From contig AP026538.1 in NCBI GenBank assembly GCA_026075535.2, forward strand, positions 1,612,001-1,676,000: a DNA stretch of 64,000 nucleotides, written 5' to 3'. The position numbers and the translations under genes were made by a program. This document shows, piece by piece, positions 11,331 to 25,000 of this stretch. The notes below the pieces were generated by a model, which had not been told where the DNA came from, searched no databases, and was given only the letters and a program-made list of their open reading frames with translations. This DNA is from Tricholoma matsutake (lineage: Eukaryota > Basidiomycota > Agaricomycetes > Agaricales > Tricholomataceae). The number at the start of each line of letters is the position of its first letter. Position 1 is the stretch's first letter.

Positions 11331-13250
11331 CAGCAGTGCAGTCATGGTCATGGTGCTGGATGAATCACTCAACCATTATGTAAGTATGACAGTGAACGTT
11401 TCACATCAGCCTCTGCCGCATTGCCATCAAATCTTCAAAATGTCATTAAACATTGGTGAGTACTTGCACATATCCTATGCAGAGCACGTGTTTGATACTC
11501 AAGCGTGGGAATTCCAATCGCAAGCACCACGTAGCTGGGATGGACATCTGCCATGCTGAAAATTAGTTGCTGATGTGTTTTGCTCGCAGGCTTGGGTACT
11601 GGTTTACTGGGCAGTACGGTACGCCAGTTATACTCAAAATGTTCATAGATTTAAGAAGGAAGAGCTTTATTTCAAGGGACTGTCAGCACAGGGGTGTGCA
11701 GAGGCACTTGCTCGTAAGTTGGGTCAGAAGGATTTAAAACCAGAGCTGAGAGCAGACTCAAGATGGTAAATTTTATTGATCACATCGATCACACTCCAGA
11801 TAACTAGGCATTTGACCCACTTTCTTGATTTACCACCGAGATCTGTCGAGACAATTTGTGAACAATCTATAAAATCTATCTTCCTCAATTTCTCTCGATC
11901 TTATTCAAGTTCATGTGGGACTACAGGTGTAGTACCAAGTACACATTTTCACAAAATTGGCTACATGAACGTCAGCAAATGCTGCACATCGGTTCAAGTT
12001 CAGTGCTTACTAGTACATACAATTGGAACTCATGTATTTGCCATAAGGTAATCATTTAACACTGATGAAAACTTGACACCTTCTTCGACATAATTGCAAA
12101 GCAGGTGGTACACTGCTCAAAAAAGGCTTCGAAGACCTGGGCTGAAAGTCCTGATGAAGCATCCAGGTGGTCAAGGGCTTCCATAGAATCACAGATCATG
12201 ACCATCCCATCATTTTCAGAACATACGTGTGATGCAACACAGATGCATGTCATTAGACTATTGCAGTCAAGGCACTAGAAAAACATGCGCTGGAACTCAC
12301 TGCAAGACAGTCCTGCATCCTGTATGGCATCCAGGCGATATAACTTCGAGTAGTATGATTCATGAGGATTGGTGGGTGCATGACACTTCAAAAAGTTAAT
12401 TTCTATTTGAACTCATAAGCAGATTGCACACAAAGAACAGCCGAAGCATACCATCGACACTAATGGGCTTGAATAAGTTACTCTGAGCCGAGTACCTTGT
12501 TGATACAGCGGCATTTGAATCATGCTGGGCTGCCTCCGATTCTGTAATGAAATGAAAATAAAAAATTGTTTGCGTCAGGGCCTGAGTTTGATGCACCTGC
12601 AAAACCTCCTATTACTCTGGATTCAGGATTGTCCAAGAAAGTTGGAACAAGGGTGGGCACAATCCTATCTAAATAAATGATGATGGCATATGGCATCTGC
12701 GTTGGATGGTTCTGTAAAGCTGCTGCCAGCGGAGGTCCTGCAGTGACTAAATCAACTAGATGTGGGGTGGATTCACAATGGGTTGTATGATTGGTCCCAG
12801 CCCAAGCTGGAGGTGTATGGAGGTTATCTGTGCGACCTTGAACTTCAAAAGAAGGTGTCATCAGAGGACAACTGTGAAAGAATTTGTGAGGCCACCAGGG
12901 CAGCTCAGTACATAGACCTAATATTCCTGCTGGCAAGCTATATAAGTACTCAAAAAGGACCAGGTACAGTCTTACCATGACAGTCCAGCGACTGACCGCA
13001 TGACAGGCTAAACTGGTGACTCGGAATCATAGCAAACAGTCATGGTCGGCACCAGGCTAACTGCAGTGCGATGAGTATGTTGTCGAGGCAACAAATTGAA
13101 TGGAAATAAGTTTCTGAGGTCGCTTCAAAGGCTTGACAGGGTGACTGAATGGAAAGATAAGGATTGGCAGGATCACATTCACCATTCACCCTGAAGCGAC
13201 CACTGCTAGATGTTGTGCACCATGCAATTTTCAAAATATGTCAGTAACCC
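11331..13250. other. Weak coding traces, no recognised gene
   Basis: Short open frames exist on both strands. The best is a minus-strand frame of about 150 residues at 12520-12978, with ESTPHLVDLVTAGPPLAAAL, AIIIYLDRIVPTLVP and VIGGFAGASNSGPDANNF. I can assign none to a family, and no clear exon chain is visible. Confidence 0.3.
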
Positions 13251-14057
13251 GATCAAACTTATTTGTTAGGTCGTCCTGGTGAATTTTGACAGACTCTTGC
13301 ATGTAGTACACTAACTTCATTGGGGAACGAGTTTTTGAAAAAAATAATTTTGTTTAAGACATGGCACCAGAGACTCTGGACTCGGATGGAATGCATCACA
13401 TAATTCTTTGTCAGTCTTAGCATAACAGCGACTCGGAGTACACTACTCTTTCTATACCACTAGAATAACACTAAAAGTAAACAGGCAGTAGGCTATTATT
13501 ACAAATGGTGCAATGGACTCTGTGAATCAGTTGACAAGTCCAAGAAGTGTTACATGAGCGTCAAGATACGATAGCTGAAACAATTTGAACACACCATTTA
13601 CACTTCAACATTCATATTTCTCAATGCATTGCAAAATGTATTCAGCACTTCGTTAATAATAGCAAGCTTGACAGCCGTTGCATGGACTAAAAGCTCATAA
13701 TCCTTGAGACCACTTTGATATGCCGATAATTCCGCCTCTAGAGCAATCTTGTCCTTTCTCGTGAATCAGATGACAAGTGTGAGCTGCGTTGCATGATTCT
13801 TGTTTGAGAAGTCCTTATACATCCTCTAGCTTCAAAAAAAAAACATGTCTATAACATGAGGGTTACATACAACAGCAGATGTGATAGCCTGGTTGGGTAA
13901 CCATCCCATTAGTACATAAACCTTGACGTGGAAGTTGTATTGCAAGAAGTTATACGCATTGCAAGTGAGGCATATGGAGGTGGGAGGGTCGATGAGTCAG
14001 GCATATTATAGGGAACTGACTCGCAGGACATGGTGGACATAGTGGATTGAGGGTGTC
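13251..14057. other. No gene recognised
   Basis: No frame of useful length on either strand, no obvious tandem repeat and no tRNA-like boxes seen. Confidence 0.4.
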
Positions 14058-14664
14058 TTAACCAAACAGGAAATGAACCTCTGTATACAAGTCACAGCCA
14101 TCGTTGCAGCGGTCACCATGGCCATCACGCACTTGTCGAGCACTCTGCACTCTCTCCCTCTCCTTCACAAGAAGGGCCTTACTAAGCTCACGAGTGATAT
14201 ACCATTTGAACAGCATAGCAGCCTCTCGTGTCATCCCGACATCTGACTGGAAAACCTGGGTCTCGCGGGCCTCAACAGTTGCAAGGTAGGTGATGTGAAG
14301 CTTGCGTAAGTTTTCCTCATACTGGTGAAAGTTTAACAATGGATAAAGCCTGTGAAGATCACTAAGGGTCTTCGTGATGTCAAATGGATCTTTCATGCAA
14401 TCCTCTAAGTCGTGGCTTGGATCAGCTTCGCAAGTACATCGCATTTTGACGAGTAAGGCGAGCATGGTTGATGATATTTTGTGCATTGGTGGAATGCATG
14501 TTATGGTTTGCAACTAAGGAAAGACCAGCAGATGAGCCATCACTATTAGGTGAACATGCTTCCTTGTTACCTTGCAGTATGACAGAACTCTTTGGTCCAC
14601 AGGACAACAACTTAGAAAGAGCGCTAGCAAGGCGGAAAGTGAGCTGGACTTCAACATAAGTCAC
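14058..14664 (-). pseudogene. Hypothetical exons, unknown family
   Basis: Two overlapping minus-strand frames look protein-like. The longer (14058-14513, 151 residues) has DITKTLSDLHRLYPLLNFHQ, RKLHITYLATVEARETQVF and MLFKWYITRELSKALLVKER, with a charged, probably helical character. The upstream frame (14422-14664) has EVQLTFRLASALSKLLSCGP and is Ser/Asn-rich afterwards. They are in different frames, so an intron or a shift separates them. I do not recognise a function. Confidence 0.35.
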
Positions 14665-15361
14665 AGTGGCTTATATAGTGCGATATTGTGAGGATAGGGT
14701 AATGAGTAACCAAATCTTTGTTGCTAGGAAGCAAGGTTGTAGACCGTAGTAAACATCAGTAGAACTTATGTAACATGAACTGCAGTCGAGAGCGACTCCC
14801 ATGCATGTGGGCCGGCTGTCCCATGGTTTGATCACAAACTTGAACTTGAATGGAACAACCTTAAATTTAGAGGGCAGGCATTGACACATCACCTTCCTAA
14901 TAAAGAGGTGTCTTCAACTATGCTATACATAGCTAACAATATCCAGTAAGAGGCCAAGAGATGTAATATGACATGGTGGATAATCCAAGTCAAAGCAATG
15001 GGTAGTAACATAGTAGTAAGTAGAGACGAGTCCAGCAACAGTACTTGTAGCAAACAGTAAAGTAAGCTAACTACAATGAGAGAACAAAAGGAAAGCTCTC
15101 AACGAGAGCAATAGCACTGCAGTAATATGAAAGGAATTACAAGTGATAAGAGAAATGTACAGTGGAGTCAGCATAGTGGCACATAACTGTGCATAAGATT
15201 CAGAAATATACATAAAGTGAGGGCATGCGGGGTTCCAAGCTCGGGTGAGTCGCACTTGATATTCCAACATAGCCTTCACACAAGCTGGACCCAGCCTCTT
15301 TTTGGCAATGCTCAGTCTCCCCCTTTAGCTTCAAATTCCTCCCACCTATATGCAAATCCAA
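14665..15361. other. No gene recognised
   Basis: AT-rich, with only short frames. I see no repeat unit shared with the neighbours. Confidence 0.35.
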
Positions 15362-17460
15362 TCATGAGCAGAAGGTCACATGTAAGGAATGCAAATGAAC
15401 ATACTGCCGCTGCGCTTCTTCGGTTAGGAATGCCTGAATGACATCGGCTATGGTTTGAGGACCCTTCAAGAGCTTTGCATGAGGAGCCTTCATCTGGTGA
15501 ATGAGCATCCAGATGTTGTTGAGAATGCCTTGTAGGTTGCCAATGACCGATCGACCCTGGACACCACCTTTCCACTCAAATGGGATGGTAGTCATCTTAG
15601 GAACTGATGTTCAGCATTTACACAACTAGATTGAAAGCCAAAATCTCACAAAAATGAGGACCCAGCAGGAGCCAACGAGGCTACCTCTCTTAGCCCATGG
15701 AAGCCCTGTTGATCCCGAGTATATGGATTGATAGATGCCACTCTGGTACATTTTGAAGATCACCTTTGCAATGCCTTTGGCTCTGTAAAATGACCGAACA
15801 TACCCATGGCATGCAGGATTCACCAGAAAAGGGGCCAATACTCACTAAAGAAGGAAGAGCTTAAGGCTAGTGCTCAAAAGGACAATAGAAAAAAGTGACT
15901 GACCTCTTTCTTAGCCTCATCTATGACTATGCAATGCAGTCCCTCTGGATACTCACAGCCGCTGCTCACCCCAATTGTCGGAACATCTTTCCTTCCCCAT
16001 TGGAACCTTTGGACCCCGGCCTGCATTCCAGTGTCGAGCATTGGGCTGACACCACCAAGGTTCTGGAAATTTTCCAACATTTGCAACCAAATTACATCTC
16101 GAATGGCCTTCAGGGTTGAGACCTGCGCCTCCTCGATGATCTTCAAGAGGCTGCGTTGTTCTGCCAGGCCTAGAACTCCATCAGCTCCCAAAACAACTGG
16201 CAGAGAGTAGGGAGGCCACTTGATTAGCCTTCATTCAGGTTCTGAGAGGCTCTCTTGACGACAGTCTGTAACCCTCATGAGGGCCCCTTCTGCATAGTGC
16301 TCGCTTTTGTTTGTCCCATCCATTCCGACCCCATTCCAGGTTGGAGGACCAAAAAGGATGTCCATGTTTGATACAGTAAATGTGTCCTGGAGAAGACCCA
16401 ACCAGAATCGGATTTTATCAGCCTTCAACTTCGCAAGCACACCCTCTACCCTCTTGTTTAAGGTTTTTTTGGTAATCGAGCTGGTCAAGCTGATGGATGA
16501 GGGCGATCAGGGAACAAGGGCAGGTGATATTTGTAGTTGAAGTGAGTCCAAGGCTGGTTTGTGCTGCAGGGGTCCACCATTAGGTTGTCCAAAGCCTGAT
16601 CTGCTGCGATCAGGGAGCTTACCAGGCCAAAGGGCAGAATGCCACCTGCTACCTCAGCTTCTTCAGGGTACAGCTGGCCGTTGGCATCCTGCAGCTGGAT
16701 AAAGCAAGCATTTTCTCCTGCTTGGCGAATAACAGGCTGATAAGCCACATCAGCTGGGATTTTCTGGGGGGATCTATGCATTGCTTCAGCAGGAGAGCTA
16801 ACAGAGAGACTCAGAGCTAAGATGATGGAATAATTCAAATTGAATAATCATGAGAGAACATCAGGAATATCCCATGGGCACAGATAGACAGGCTAAGCAC
16901 CCAGGGTTCTGCTTGCCTGTTGATGCTCGCTTCCGAGTTGTTGTTACAGCAATGGCTGGCAGGCAGTTGGGAGGTAGTTGGCAGACACTCATCGTTGCCA
17001 TGACCTAGGTTGACCAGATAAACCAAAGCTAGCGAATAGCAAAGTGGAATGAATTACAGATTCATATTAAGTACACACTGCTATGATATCATGTAATGTC
17101 ACATTGAAAGGCTGTAAGCCGAGTATGAATGCTGCAGAAGTCCAACACTCACCAGGGCAAACTCTAATCCCCATTCCCTGAATCAAAGCTTACAGCAGGC
17201 ATAACCAACCTAGGTGGCTCAACAGCGTGGGGTGAAGGAGTGTAAAGGTCATAAGGGCGTGGTGAACCCATAGTGAGCTCAGGTAATTGTTCAGAAGTTG
17301 GCAGCGGAGCTCCTTCCGAGGAAGCGATGGAGCCTCACAGCTGCTTTGCTGCATGGGCTAGATACCAAACATTCCATCTGGCCTCTTCTAGATCATGCTG
17401 CATCTTATCCAGCTGCACCTGGGAGGTGCGGAGCTCCACACGACTGTCATGGATGAGGCG
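15362..17460 (-). pseudogene. Hypothetical multi-exon gene, decayed
   Basis: I do not recognise this protein. On the minus strand a chain of exon-like frames runs from about 17460. It starts with a helical LRTSQVQLDKMQHDLEEARW segment (17330-17440). Then comes KIPADVAYQPVIRQAGENACF with GGILPFGLVSSLIAADQALD (16500-16780). A frame follows reading KTLNKRVEGVLAKLKADKIRFW and VLGADGVLGLAEQRSLLKIIE, with CEYPEGLHCIVIDEAKKEV (15900-16488). Pieces at 15626-15838 and 15362-15595 follow (NLQGILNNIWMLIHQMKAPH). The 15874-16488 frame is broken only by a TGA at 16231-16233, after which it continues in phase. It abuts the start of the LTR at 17462, which may have truncated it. Confidence 0.4.
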
Positions 17461-17461
17461 G

Positions 17462-18973
17462 TGATAGGTTGTCTCCTCGGCTCAAAGGCCAATTCACCAT
17501 TTTGACCACATTCTAATCACATCGGATAACTTGCACAAGGTCCCAGAAGCAGTGTGACCACTCCTGACCAAGTCTACCAAGCGCGATATCGTGTCGAACG
17601 TGGTTGAGCATCACGAGCATCGTCGAATGCAGTCGAGCATCATATCGAATGCGATCGAACATCATATCGAATGCGATTGAACATTGTCAAACATCATTGA
17701 GCATCGCAAGCATCATCGAACACAATCAAGCATCGTATCAAATGCAATTGAGCATCATCGAATGCGATCGAGCATCATCGAATGTGATCGAGCATCATCG
17801 AATGTGATCGAGCATCATCGAATGCGATCGAGCATCATCGAATGCGATCGAGCATCATCGAATGCGATCGAGCATCATCGAATGCGATCGAGCATCATCG
17901 AATGCGATCGAGCATCATATCGAATGCAATCAAACATCATCGAACATCATCGAGCATTGAGCATCGTGAGCATCGTCGAACGTGGTCAAGCATCGTCGAA
18001 CGCGGTCGAGCATCGTATCGAATGCGATCGAACATCGTCAAGCATCATCGAGCATCGTCGAGCATTATCAATCGATATCGAGAGACTGCGAGCGACATCG
18101 GGTGCCGCATTTGTTATCTATATGGTGGAATAACATGCGCCAGGAAGTATTCCAACTCGTGCTCAAACTTGCTGATAGTAGGTCAGCCTTGTTCCAAGTC
18201 CCTATCACGCACAGAACCTGCTGGATGCATTATTGCGAGACTTAGCACAGTTTATACACAAAGGACAGCCCCCTTTTAGTTCTATACCCTTTATTACTCT
18301 TTCATCATATGATATATATCTTTCTTGTTCGGATTCCAGTCTCCTTTTTGGCCTTGTGCCTTAACTCATATCTTTTGCCTCATGTTCTACACATGTTCTC
18401 TAGCCTTTTTAGGTACTTTCTTTATTTTATATAAAAAGATATACTAGATACAAAGAAAAACAAAAAAGTCGTCGTCTTCCTCCCAGGTCACAGTGATTTG
18501 AGAGTACAGTTTAGTCTTATTCAGTCCAAAGTTTGGTGTTTTACGCTAAACTTCCTCGAAATTCCTTGAAATTCCTCGCATTACACTATTTTTGCTCTCG
18601 CTTCCCTCAATTAGCCTTTTCATCACTTCTACTACTTGTCTAGTCCCCCAATCTTGTGTCCGAACATATCTGTGCACTTGAAACTCCTCGAAACCTCTTC
18701 GAAAAATATCGCAACATCTCGAAAATCATCGCAACACCTCGCAAATCATCACAAGGTCTCGAAAATCATTGCAACCCCTTGAAAATCATTGCAAGCCCTC
18801 GAAACACATTCTTTTAGCCTTGAACTGCTTCGACAAGCAGTCCTTTTATGACTATTTGATGGTCGATCTCACAGGTGACATCTAGAGGGCCTCGCATCCT
18901 TCCTCAGACTCGTGTTATACCATCTGAAGCCATTTTGTGGGTTTTGTTTGGGTTTCTGGGTTGAGCATCATCA
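17462..18973 (+). mobile_element. Solo LTR, probably Ty3/gypsy type, copy 2 (expanded)
   Basis: It starts TGATAGGTTGTCTCCTCGG and ends GGTTGAGCATCATCA and is collinear with the LTR at 4447-5622. It is about 340 bases longer, mainly because a 20-bp tandem array has expanded inside it. GCGG precedes the start and follows the end, which may be a remnant of a short target duplication. No internal retrotransposon coding sequence adjoins either end. Confidence 0.7.
17600..18075 (+). repeat. 20-bp minisatellite inside the LTR
   Basis: The unit GAGCATCATCGAATGCGATC is repeated about nine times almost perfectly at 17745-17935. Degenerate variants (ATCGTCGAAC, ATCATATCGAATGCGATC) extend to both sides. 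Because the period is not a multiple of three, all forward frames are open across it, which creates long but meaningless ORFs. Confidence 0.9.
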
Positions 18974-20248
18974 GCGGTTAACATTATCCACCATGTGCTC
19001 CATGTTGCCCACAAAAGCAGGTGTGATTGATGAGGGTTCAGAAGATACAGATTTCATACCCTATAAACAATGTTAGTGTCTTCAGCCAGATATAAAAGGC
19101 AAATAACTCACATCTGTCGCTCCTAACACCTCAGATAGAGCATTATCAGAACAAATAGACTGGGAGGAATCCAATGAGGGTCGAGGCATTTGCGAGAAAG
19201 AATGCTCCTGTGGTGGAGTTTCCTATGTCAGAACATTCACTGACAGCATTTCACTGCATGAGAAGCTCGACTGACTGCCGAAGAGCTGCCACGTTGCTTC
19301 ATAAGTGCTTCTGGCTGGCCAGAATTTACAAGGGAAATTTGAAATGGATTATTGTGTCCTGCAGTGCCACTAGCACTTTGCAGATTTGGAGAACAGTTGG
19401 TATCAACGAAAAACTGTTTCAGCTCATGGAGACCGCTCTTGACCTTCGCCATTATGGACTTTAGTATGTCCATTGCTACCAGCAGCATCGAGTTCAGAAA
19501 GTTATGCATGTCTTGAGTTGTTAGACTTACCTCATTGCGGACTGCCGCTTGATGTGGGATGATGCGAGTTGAAAGTCACATAGCGCCGACTCGGATCAAA
19601 CCTGGATCAAACAGTCATGTGGCATCAGGAAATCAAAAATATTCTTGTAACTTTTTATGTGAAAGACAAGTTTATGAACATGCCTCCGGCACTCAGCTCA
19701 CGTTGCTCACCTTGGTAAGGGGACTAGAGGGTGCCCCACATGTTTCTCCTATTTTTTATGTTCATCCTATATTTTTCCTCACCTCTTTTGGGTTCAGAAG
19801 CCAGCAAAAACCAAAATGCAGGATTACTGATGCTTAGTGTGTTGAAGTTGCAGTCTTTGAAAATGTGGGAAAAAACTTTTACTGCACCTCACAACTGGTT
19901 TCAAGGAGTCTGAGGAAAGCTCTGATATTTATCTAGCTTTATCAGCATAGTACTAACTTGAAGTGTCAAGAGTTTCAAAACTGTCTCGGAATCTACAACA
20001 AAGGCAACAGTTCTTCTTCGGAATTGGAATATACATTGACTGACATATATTATATTTATCTACATATAACCTAACTTGAAACTAAAGGGAAGATGGTGTG
20101 ATGATGCTGGTACAACTATGGGCCAAGCTCTGGACAAGCCCATTCTGTTGAATGCCTGCAAGAACAGGGGTACATCACCTTATCATTTTTTGTTCATTTT
20201 TTGTTAGTATGCAGTATACAGTGACAGAAGTTGTCTGGCTTATCAAAG
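18974..20248. other. Weak coding traces, no recognised gene
   Basis: A minus-strand frame of 90 residues at 19237-19509 (NFLNSMLLVAMDILKSIMAK) and some plus frames exist, but I cannot link them to a family. The rest is AT-rich non-coding sequence. Confidence 0.3.
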
Positions 20249-20660
20249 CATATCCATTCATATTCTTATAGGCAGGCTGCCTATGTCAATAAATGTATTC
20301 TGTTGATTATGAATATTTGTTCAATATTTGGGATTACTATGTCAGGACTCGATATTGGATGCACTCGAGTCATGTGATCTAGTTCATTCTCCGAGTCAGG
20401 CTTTTCCTTTAACTTCTTGAACTTGTTTCACTCCCAGGGCCCCAACTTGAACGCATCTGCAGACTCTTTTGACATATTATAGTCCCTCACCTTCCGCCAA
20501 TTGTCCTGGGATTCGAGCGCAGAGTTAGCATGGTTGCGGACTCTGTTGTTTCAAATGGCATAATATTCCCCTTCACCTTCCGCCCTGGGATTCGAGCACA
20601 GAGTTAGCATGGTTGCAGACTCTGTTGTTTGACGTAACACCCCCCCTCACCTAATTGCCC
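20249..20660 (+). repeat. Direct repeat copy 1 (412 bp) with ATAGGC hairpin and repeat B units
   Basis: It starts GCATATCCATTCATATTC and ends CTCACCTAATTGCCC. The same sequence in the same orientation lies at 26443-26855. Near its start ATAGGC and GCCTAT flank a five-base loop (20268-20284). Two repeat B units lie near 20525 and 20601. Confidence 0.85.
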
Positions 20661-20729
20661 AGTTCCCTGACCATCTTGGAGTCTCCTTCAAACTTTAACA
20701 ATGTGAACTGATCATGCCAGCTCCAATAT

Positions 20730-21280
20730 CCATTTCATGGTTGCGACACCCAGAGCTATTTCCCAAAAACCGTGGGAGATACGTCTCTGCAGGTGTGTAA
20801 GGAAGTGCCTTCTTGGTGGTGCTTTTGGACACAGCTTTATCAGAGCTTACCCCGAAAGCTGTAGGTGTGTAGGGATGGATGGATATGTTCAACTTTCTCG
20901 AGTGGTTTAACGGCGGTGAGACTTACTCACAAAACTGATCATACCGGGTCCAATATCTGAGGCTGCAATGAAGTCTGTACTGCAAGCTTACTCCCGAAAA
21001 CTGTAGGAGATACGTCTCCGCAGGTGTGTAAGGACGTGCTTTGCAGGAATTATTTTTGGATGCAATCTTTACCAGAGCTTACCATGAAAGCCATAGGAGA
21101 TAAGTCTCCACAGGTGTGTAAGGATGGGTGGATATGTTCTACCTCTGGAGTGGTCCTATGGCAGTGAAACTTATTCATGAAAACAGATCACACCAGGTCC
21201 ATCATGATTATCTGAAAGCTCAACAAAATATTTACTGCAAGTTTCCCTGAAAACGGTAGGAAGAGTCTGCAAGCAATAAC
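20730..21280 (-). repeat. Repeat A cluster, reverse orientation relative to 9630
   Basis: Units with GGAGATACGTCTCCGCAGG and GTGTGTAAGGA occur near 20775, 21005 and 21090, with a partial one near 20860. They alternate with GGATGGATATGTTCAAC and CTCGAGTGGTTTAACGGCGG. The sequence is the reverse complement of the 9630-10205 cluster in the matching order. Confidence 0.75.
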
Positions 21281-22049
21281 CTAAGATGGTGTCCACCCTG
21301 CTATTGCTTGTGATACAGGACCAGAATGACAGACTGGGGAGCCACATACTAGTAGTCGGCCCTTGAACTCAGCACTACCAACTGCGTGGTTTTGCGCCAG
21401 CCTGAACCGATCCCCACAGATGCCATCCGATTCGTCATGTTGGAGTGGAAAGCAACTTTGGCTTCTGTTCATGTGTGAGCCGTCGGGATTTATGGCTGCA
21501 AGAAATGTAGTTGTTTGTCACCTACTCCTCCGAGTCCAGAATGCCTGAGAAAGGGCCTCATCTTCCCTAGCAGCGCAGGGTTGGACTTGAGGTTCTGGCA
21601 ACCATCATGCATCATGCATCAGGATGTATTTTACCGTGACTCAGGCAGTAGTGATAGAATTGCTGATTTACATAGGCATTACCTTTGGAGCCATTGTCAT
21701 GGTAGCTGTTGTGACTGCCAGTGAGCAGGTTCAAAAAAAAAATGGCTTTTGTCTTTCTGAAGTAGTGTTGAATTGTTAACAATGTCCCAGTCGAACTCAC
21801 TGGCACAACCTGTAGCCCATGCTCAGTTTGAACCTACCTACAGTGAACTAGCATGTGACCATCAGAGCTGTAGACGGTCCTTCAGTTCACTGGCAGCACT
21901 CAACTTTCATAAGTGATCATGTCAACCCAGCAAAAAGAGGCTACAGGGTGCACTCTCCATAGCAAAGGAACTTTTTGCAATTTGGAAGAAGAGACGAATC
22001 GAAGCAGCTGCAAATATTTCAACTGTAAGGATGCCTCGCTTGTCTTCCA
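21281..22049. other. No gene recognised
   Basis: Only short frames. It may contain the left end of the Plavaka element, but I could not identify terminal inverted repeats. Confidence 0.35.
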
Positions 22050-25000
22050 GTTCCTCTTCTCTTGGCTCCCAAGCTAATTTCAGTCGTACTATATGCTAGG
22101 TTGGCAGTCAAGTTGCCAGCCTCAGTGCAACTTGACTCGTCAATCAACAAAATCCCCCAGCCCCAGCCCACCTCAGGTCACTGCAAGCTCTGCCTTTCTG
22201 AATCTGAACAACTGGGATTGTTGATGGTATTTCAGGAGACTCTAATTGACAACGATCCTGAGTTGTTGCCCTTCAATCCCAATGACAAGACTCCTTTAGC
22301 CATCAGGCGAACTCGATGGATAGGTACCCTACCACCAGTTAGATATTGTGACATACAACCACAGCCCCCCCCACCCCTTGGTAAAGTGAACCTTACCGAT
22401 TATATGTTTTTCTATCTTATTTCAAGGAAAGAACTTGCAGTGCCAGTTCCTGATACTTCTAGCGAATCTTCTGAGACTGCTGTGGTGCCACAGTCAATGA
22501 TGCTGAGATATTTCTGTACTCCTCGAAACATCTTTGGGCTGTCTAGAAAGTTCTATGGATCGGAGTTACCATTTCATGATCCTGAAGCCTATACATCGCA
22601 GGAACTTTGTGACATTCAATCTGATAGTTGCTCTACTGGTTCACTGGCAACTCATCCCAACCCTTCTCCAAATGACCAGCCATTCTATCCTTATCCAAAC
22701 CAGGATGCATTCAATCTGGGTGACTGGTATTGGAATCATGGAGCTCAAAAGTCACAGGAGAACTTCAAACGTCTTCTAGAGATAGTTGGTAACCCAAGCT
22801 TCTCACCTAGTAATATCTGAAAGACAAACTGGACGGAGATTGATACTCTTCTCACCGCTAACAAAGGGGATGGCTATCTCGAGGATGATCAGTGGTTGGG
22901 GGAGGATACAGGGTGGACCTGTACTGCTATTTCAATACACATACCCTTCCATTCTCGCATGAAAATCTCTGGTCCGCAGCGGTACCTAGCTGGAGAATTG
23001 TACCACCAGTCAATAATAGCAGTTATTTGGGAATGACTTTTGAGGGGGCTCGAGAACTTTCATTTCCAGCCATATGAGCTCCTGTGGAAATGTAGTGACT
23101 GCAAAGATGAACCAGATATCCGCATTCATGGAGAGTTATATTCCTCGGCCGCATTCCTGAAAGCACATAAAGCACTGTTGGATTCACCACCCAACCCTGG
23201 TTGTATTACCCCGAGAGTGATAATTGCACTCATGTTTTGGTCTGATGAGACTGTACTAACATCATTTAGCAAAACAAAACTTTGGCCTTGTTATATGTAT
23301 TTTGGAAACGAGTCCAAATACCAGTGAATGAAGCCTTCATGCAACCTGGCCAATCATATTGCTTACTTCGAAGTGGTATGATTACTCTGTCGTCTCTGTT
23401 GCTCTCAATTTTCTCATCAATCGCACTTTAGCTCCCAGATTCCTTCAGAGAATTTGCAGTCAATTACACTGGTGGCAAGGGACCTAACAAGCATTTGATG
23501 AAGCACTGTCATCAAGAGCTTTTTCATGCACAGTGGGAGATCCTTCTGGATGATGAATTTCTCGAAGCTTATGAGAACAGTGCCTTGTTTGCATGCTCCG
23601 ATGGAGTCATCCAACAATTCCATCCCAGAGTATTCACATACTCTGCCAACTATCCAGAGAAGTCTGTTTTCATTCTACTTTTCCTCATCAGCCATTTTCT
23701 GATAATAGAATTTAGAGTTTGTCTGGCATCCATTCGCCAGAATGGCAAATGTGCTTGTCCGCGTTGCCTCGTTCCCAAGTCCCAGTTTCCAGAACTTGGC
23801 ACGGAGGCTGATCTTAGGCATCGAGTGATGATGATTCGCAAGGATTCTAATACTAGGTCCAACATCCAAGCCACACGATCTCTCATTTGCAAGAACAATT
23901 ATGCAGTGAATAGTACTTATGTTGAGGATGTTTTGAAGAAAGAGTCACTTGTCCCTTCTTTGGAAAGTCACTGTCATTCAAGCACTCTATGACTAACTGA
24001 TCATCTTCATCTCAGAATGCCTTTTCAGTGCGTTTGGCTCATTTTGGTTTTGAGTGCAATTCAATGCTGGTGGTTGATCTAATGCATGAATTTGAGCTTG
24101 GGGTATGGAAAAACATTTTTATCCACTTGATTCGCATCCTGCATGCAGTTGACCCAGCACTGGTGATTGAGTTGGATTTGAGGTAAGCCAGACGACTGAT
24201 TTGTCGATGACATTAGCTAACTATTTCTTTGAGATATCGCCAAGTTCCAACATTTGGAAGAGATAACATTCAAAAATTTTCCAAAAATTCTTCTGAAATG
24301 AAGAAGATGGCTGCTCGTGATTTTGAAAACCTCTTGCAGGTGACTGATATTTTTTTCTCTATCACATGCTGTCAACAACAGAAGTTTCAGTGTGCCATTC
24401 CTGTTTTCGAAGGTTTGTTTCCTGAACCACATGATCAAATCATTCAAGAGCTTCTCTTTCTGTGCCCACTGGCATGGACTTGCCAAGCTTCGAATGCATA
24501 CAGATTTCACACTGTCTATTCTTGAAGAAGTTACTACGGATCTAGGGAGCCAACTCCGCTTATTTTCTGATGCGTGTACACAGTATGCTACATCTGAGCT
24601 CCCTCATGAAGAACGAGTATGGAAGCAACGTGAAATTAAGAAGTCTACCCCAGAGGTTCAACCTGGTCACAATGCTAATTCCAGATTGGATGTGCCATGA
24701 ACAACAGCAGGTCATCGAAGGAAACAGTATAATATGCATACCTATAAGCTCCATGCACTTGGGGATTATGCAGACACGATACGAATGAATGTATGGAACC
24801 TGTGACTCCTATAATACAGAACTGGTATGTATGAAGGTATTTGGAATATCTTCTGTATTAACATGCACTTCCCTTTAGGGTGAGTTGGAACACCGTACAG
24901 CAAAGGCACACTATGCCCGAACAGACCGCCGGAAATACGTGCAGCAAATGGCTAAGACTGAGCGTAGGCAGGCTCGAATTTGACATATACATGAACAGAG

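Noticed and set aside
17604..18279. Long plus-strand ORFs with SSIIECDRASSNAIEHH-type repeats
   Set aside because: They translate the 20-bp minisatellite inside a solo LTR; every forward frame is open because of the repeat.
4447..18973. The two solo LTRs as ends of one 14.5-kb retrotransposon
   Set aside because: Nothing between them resembles gag-pol, and the outer flanks do not share a target duplication.
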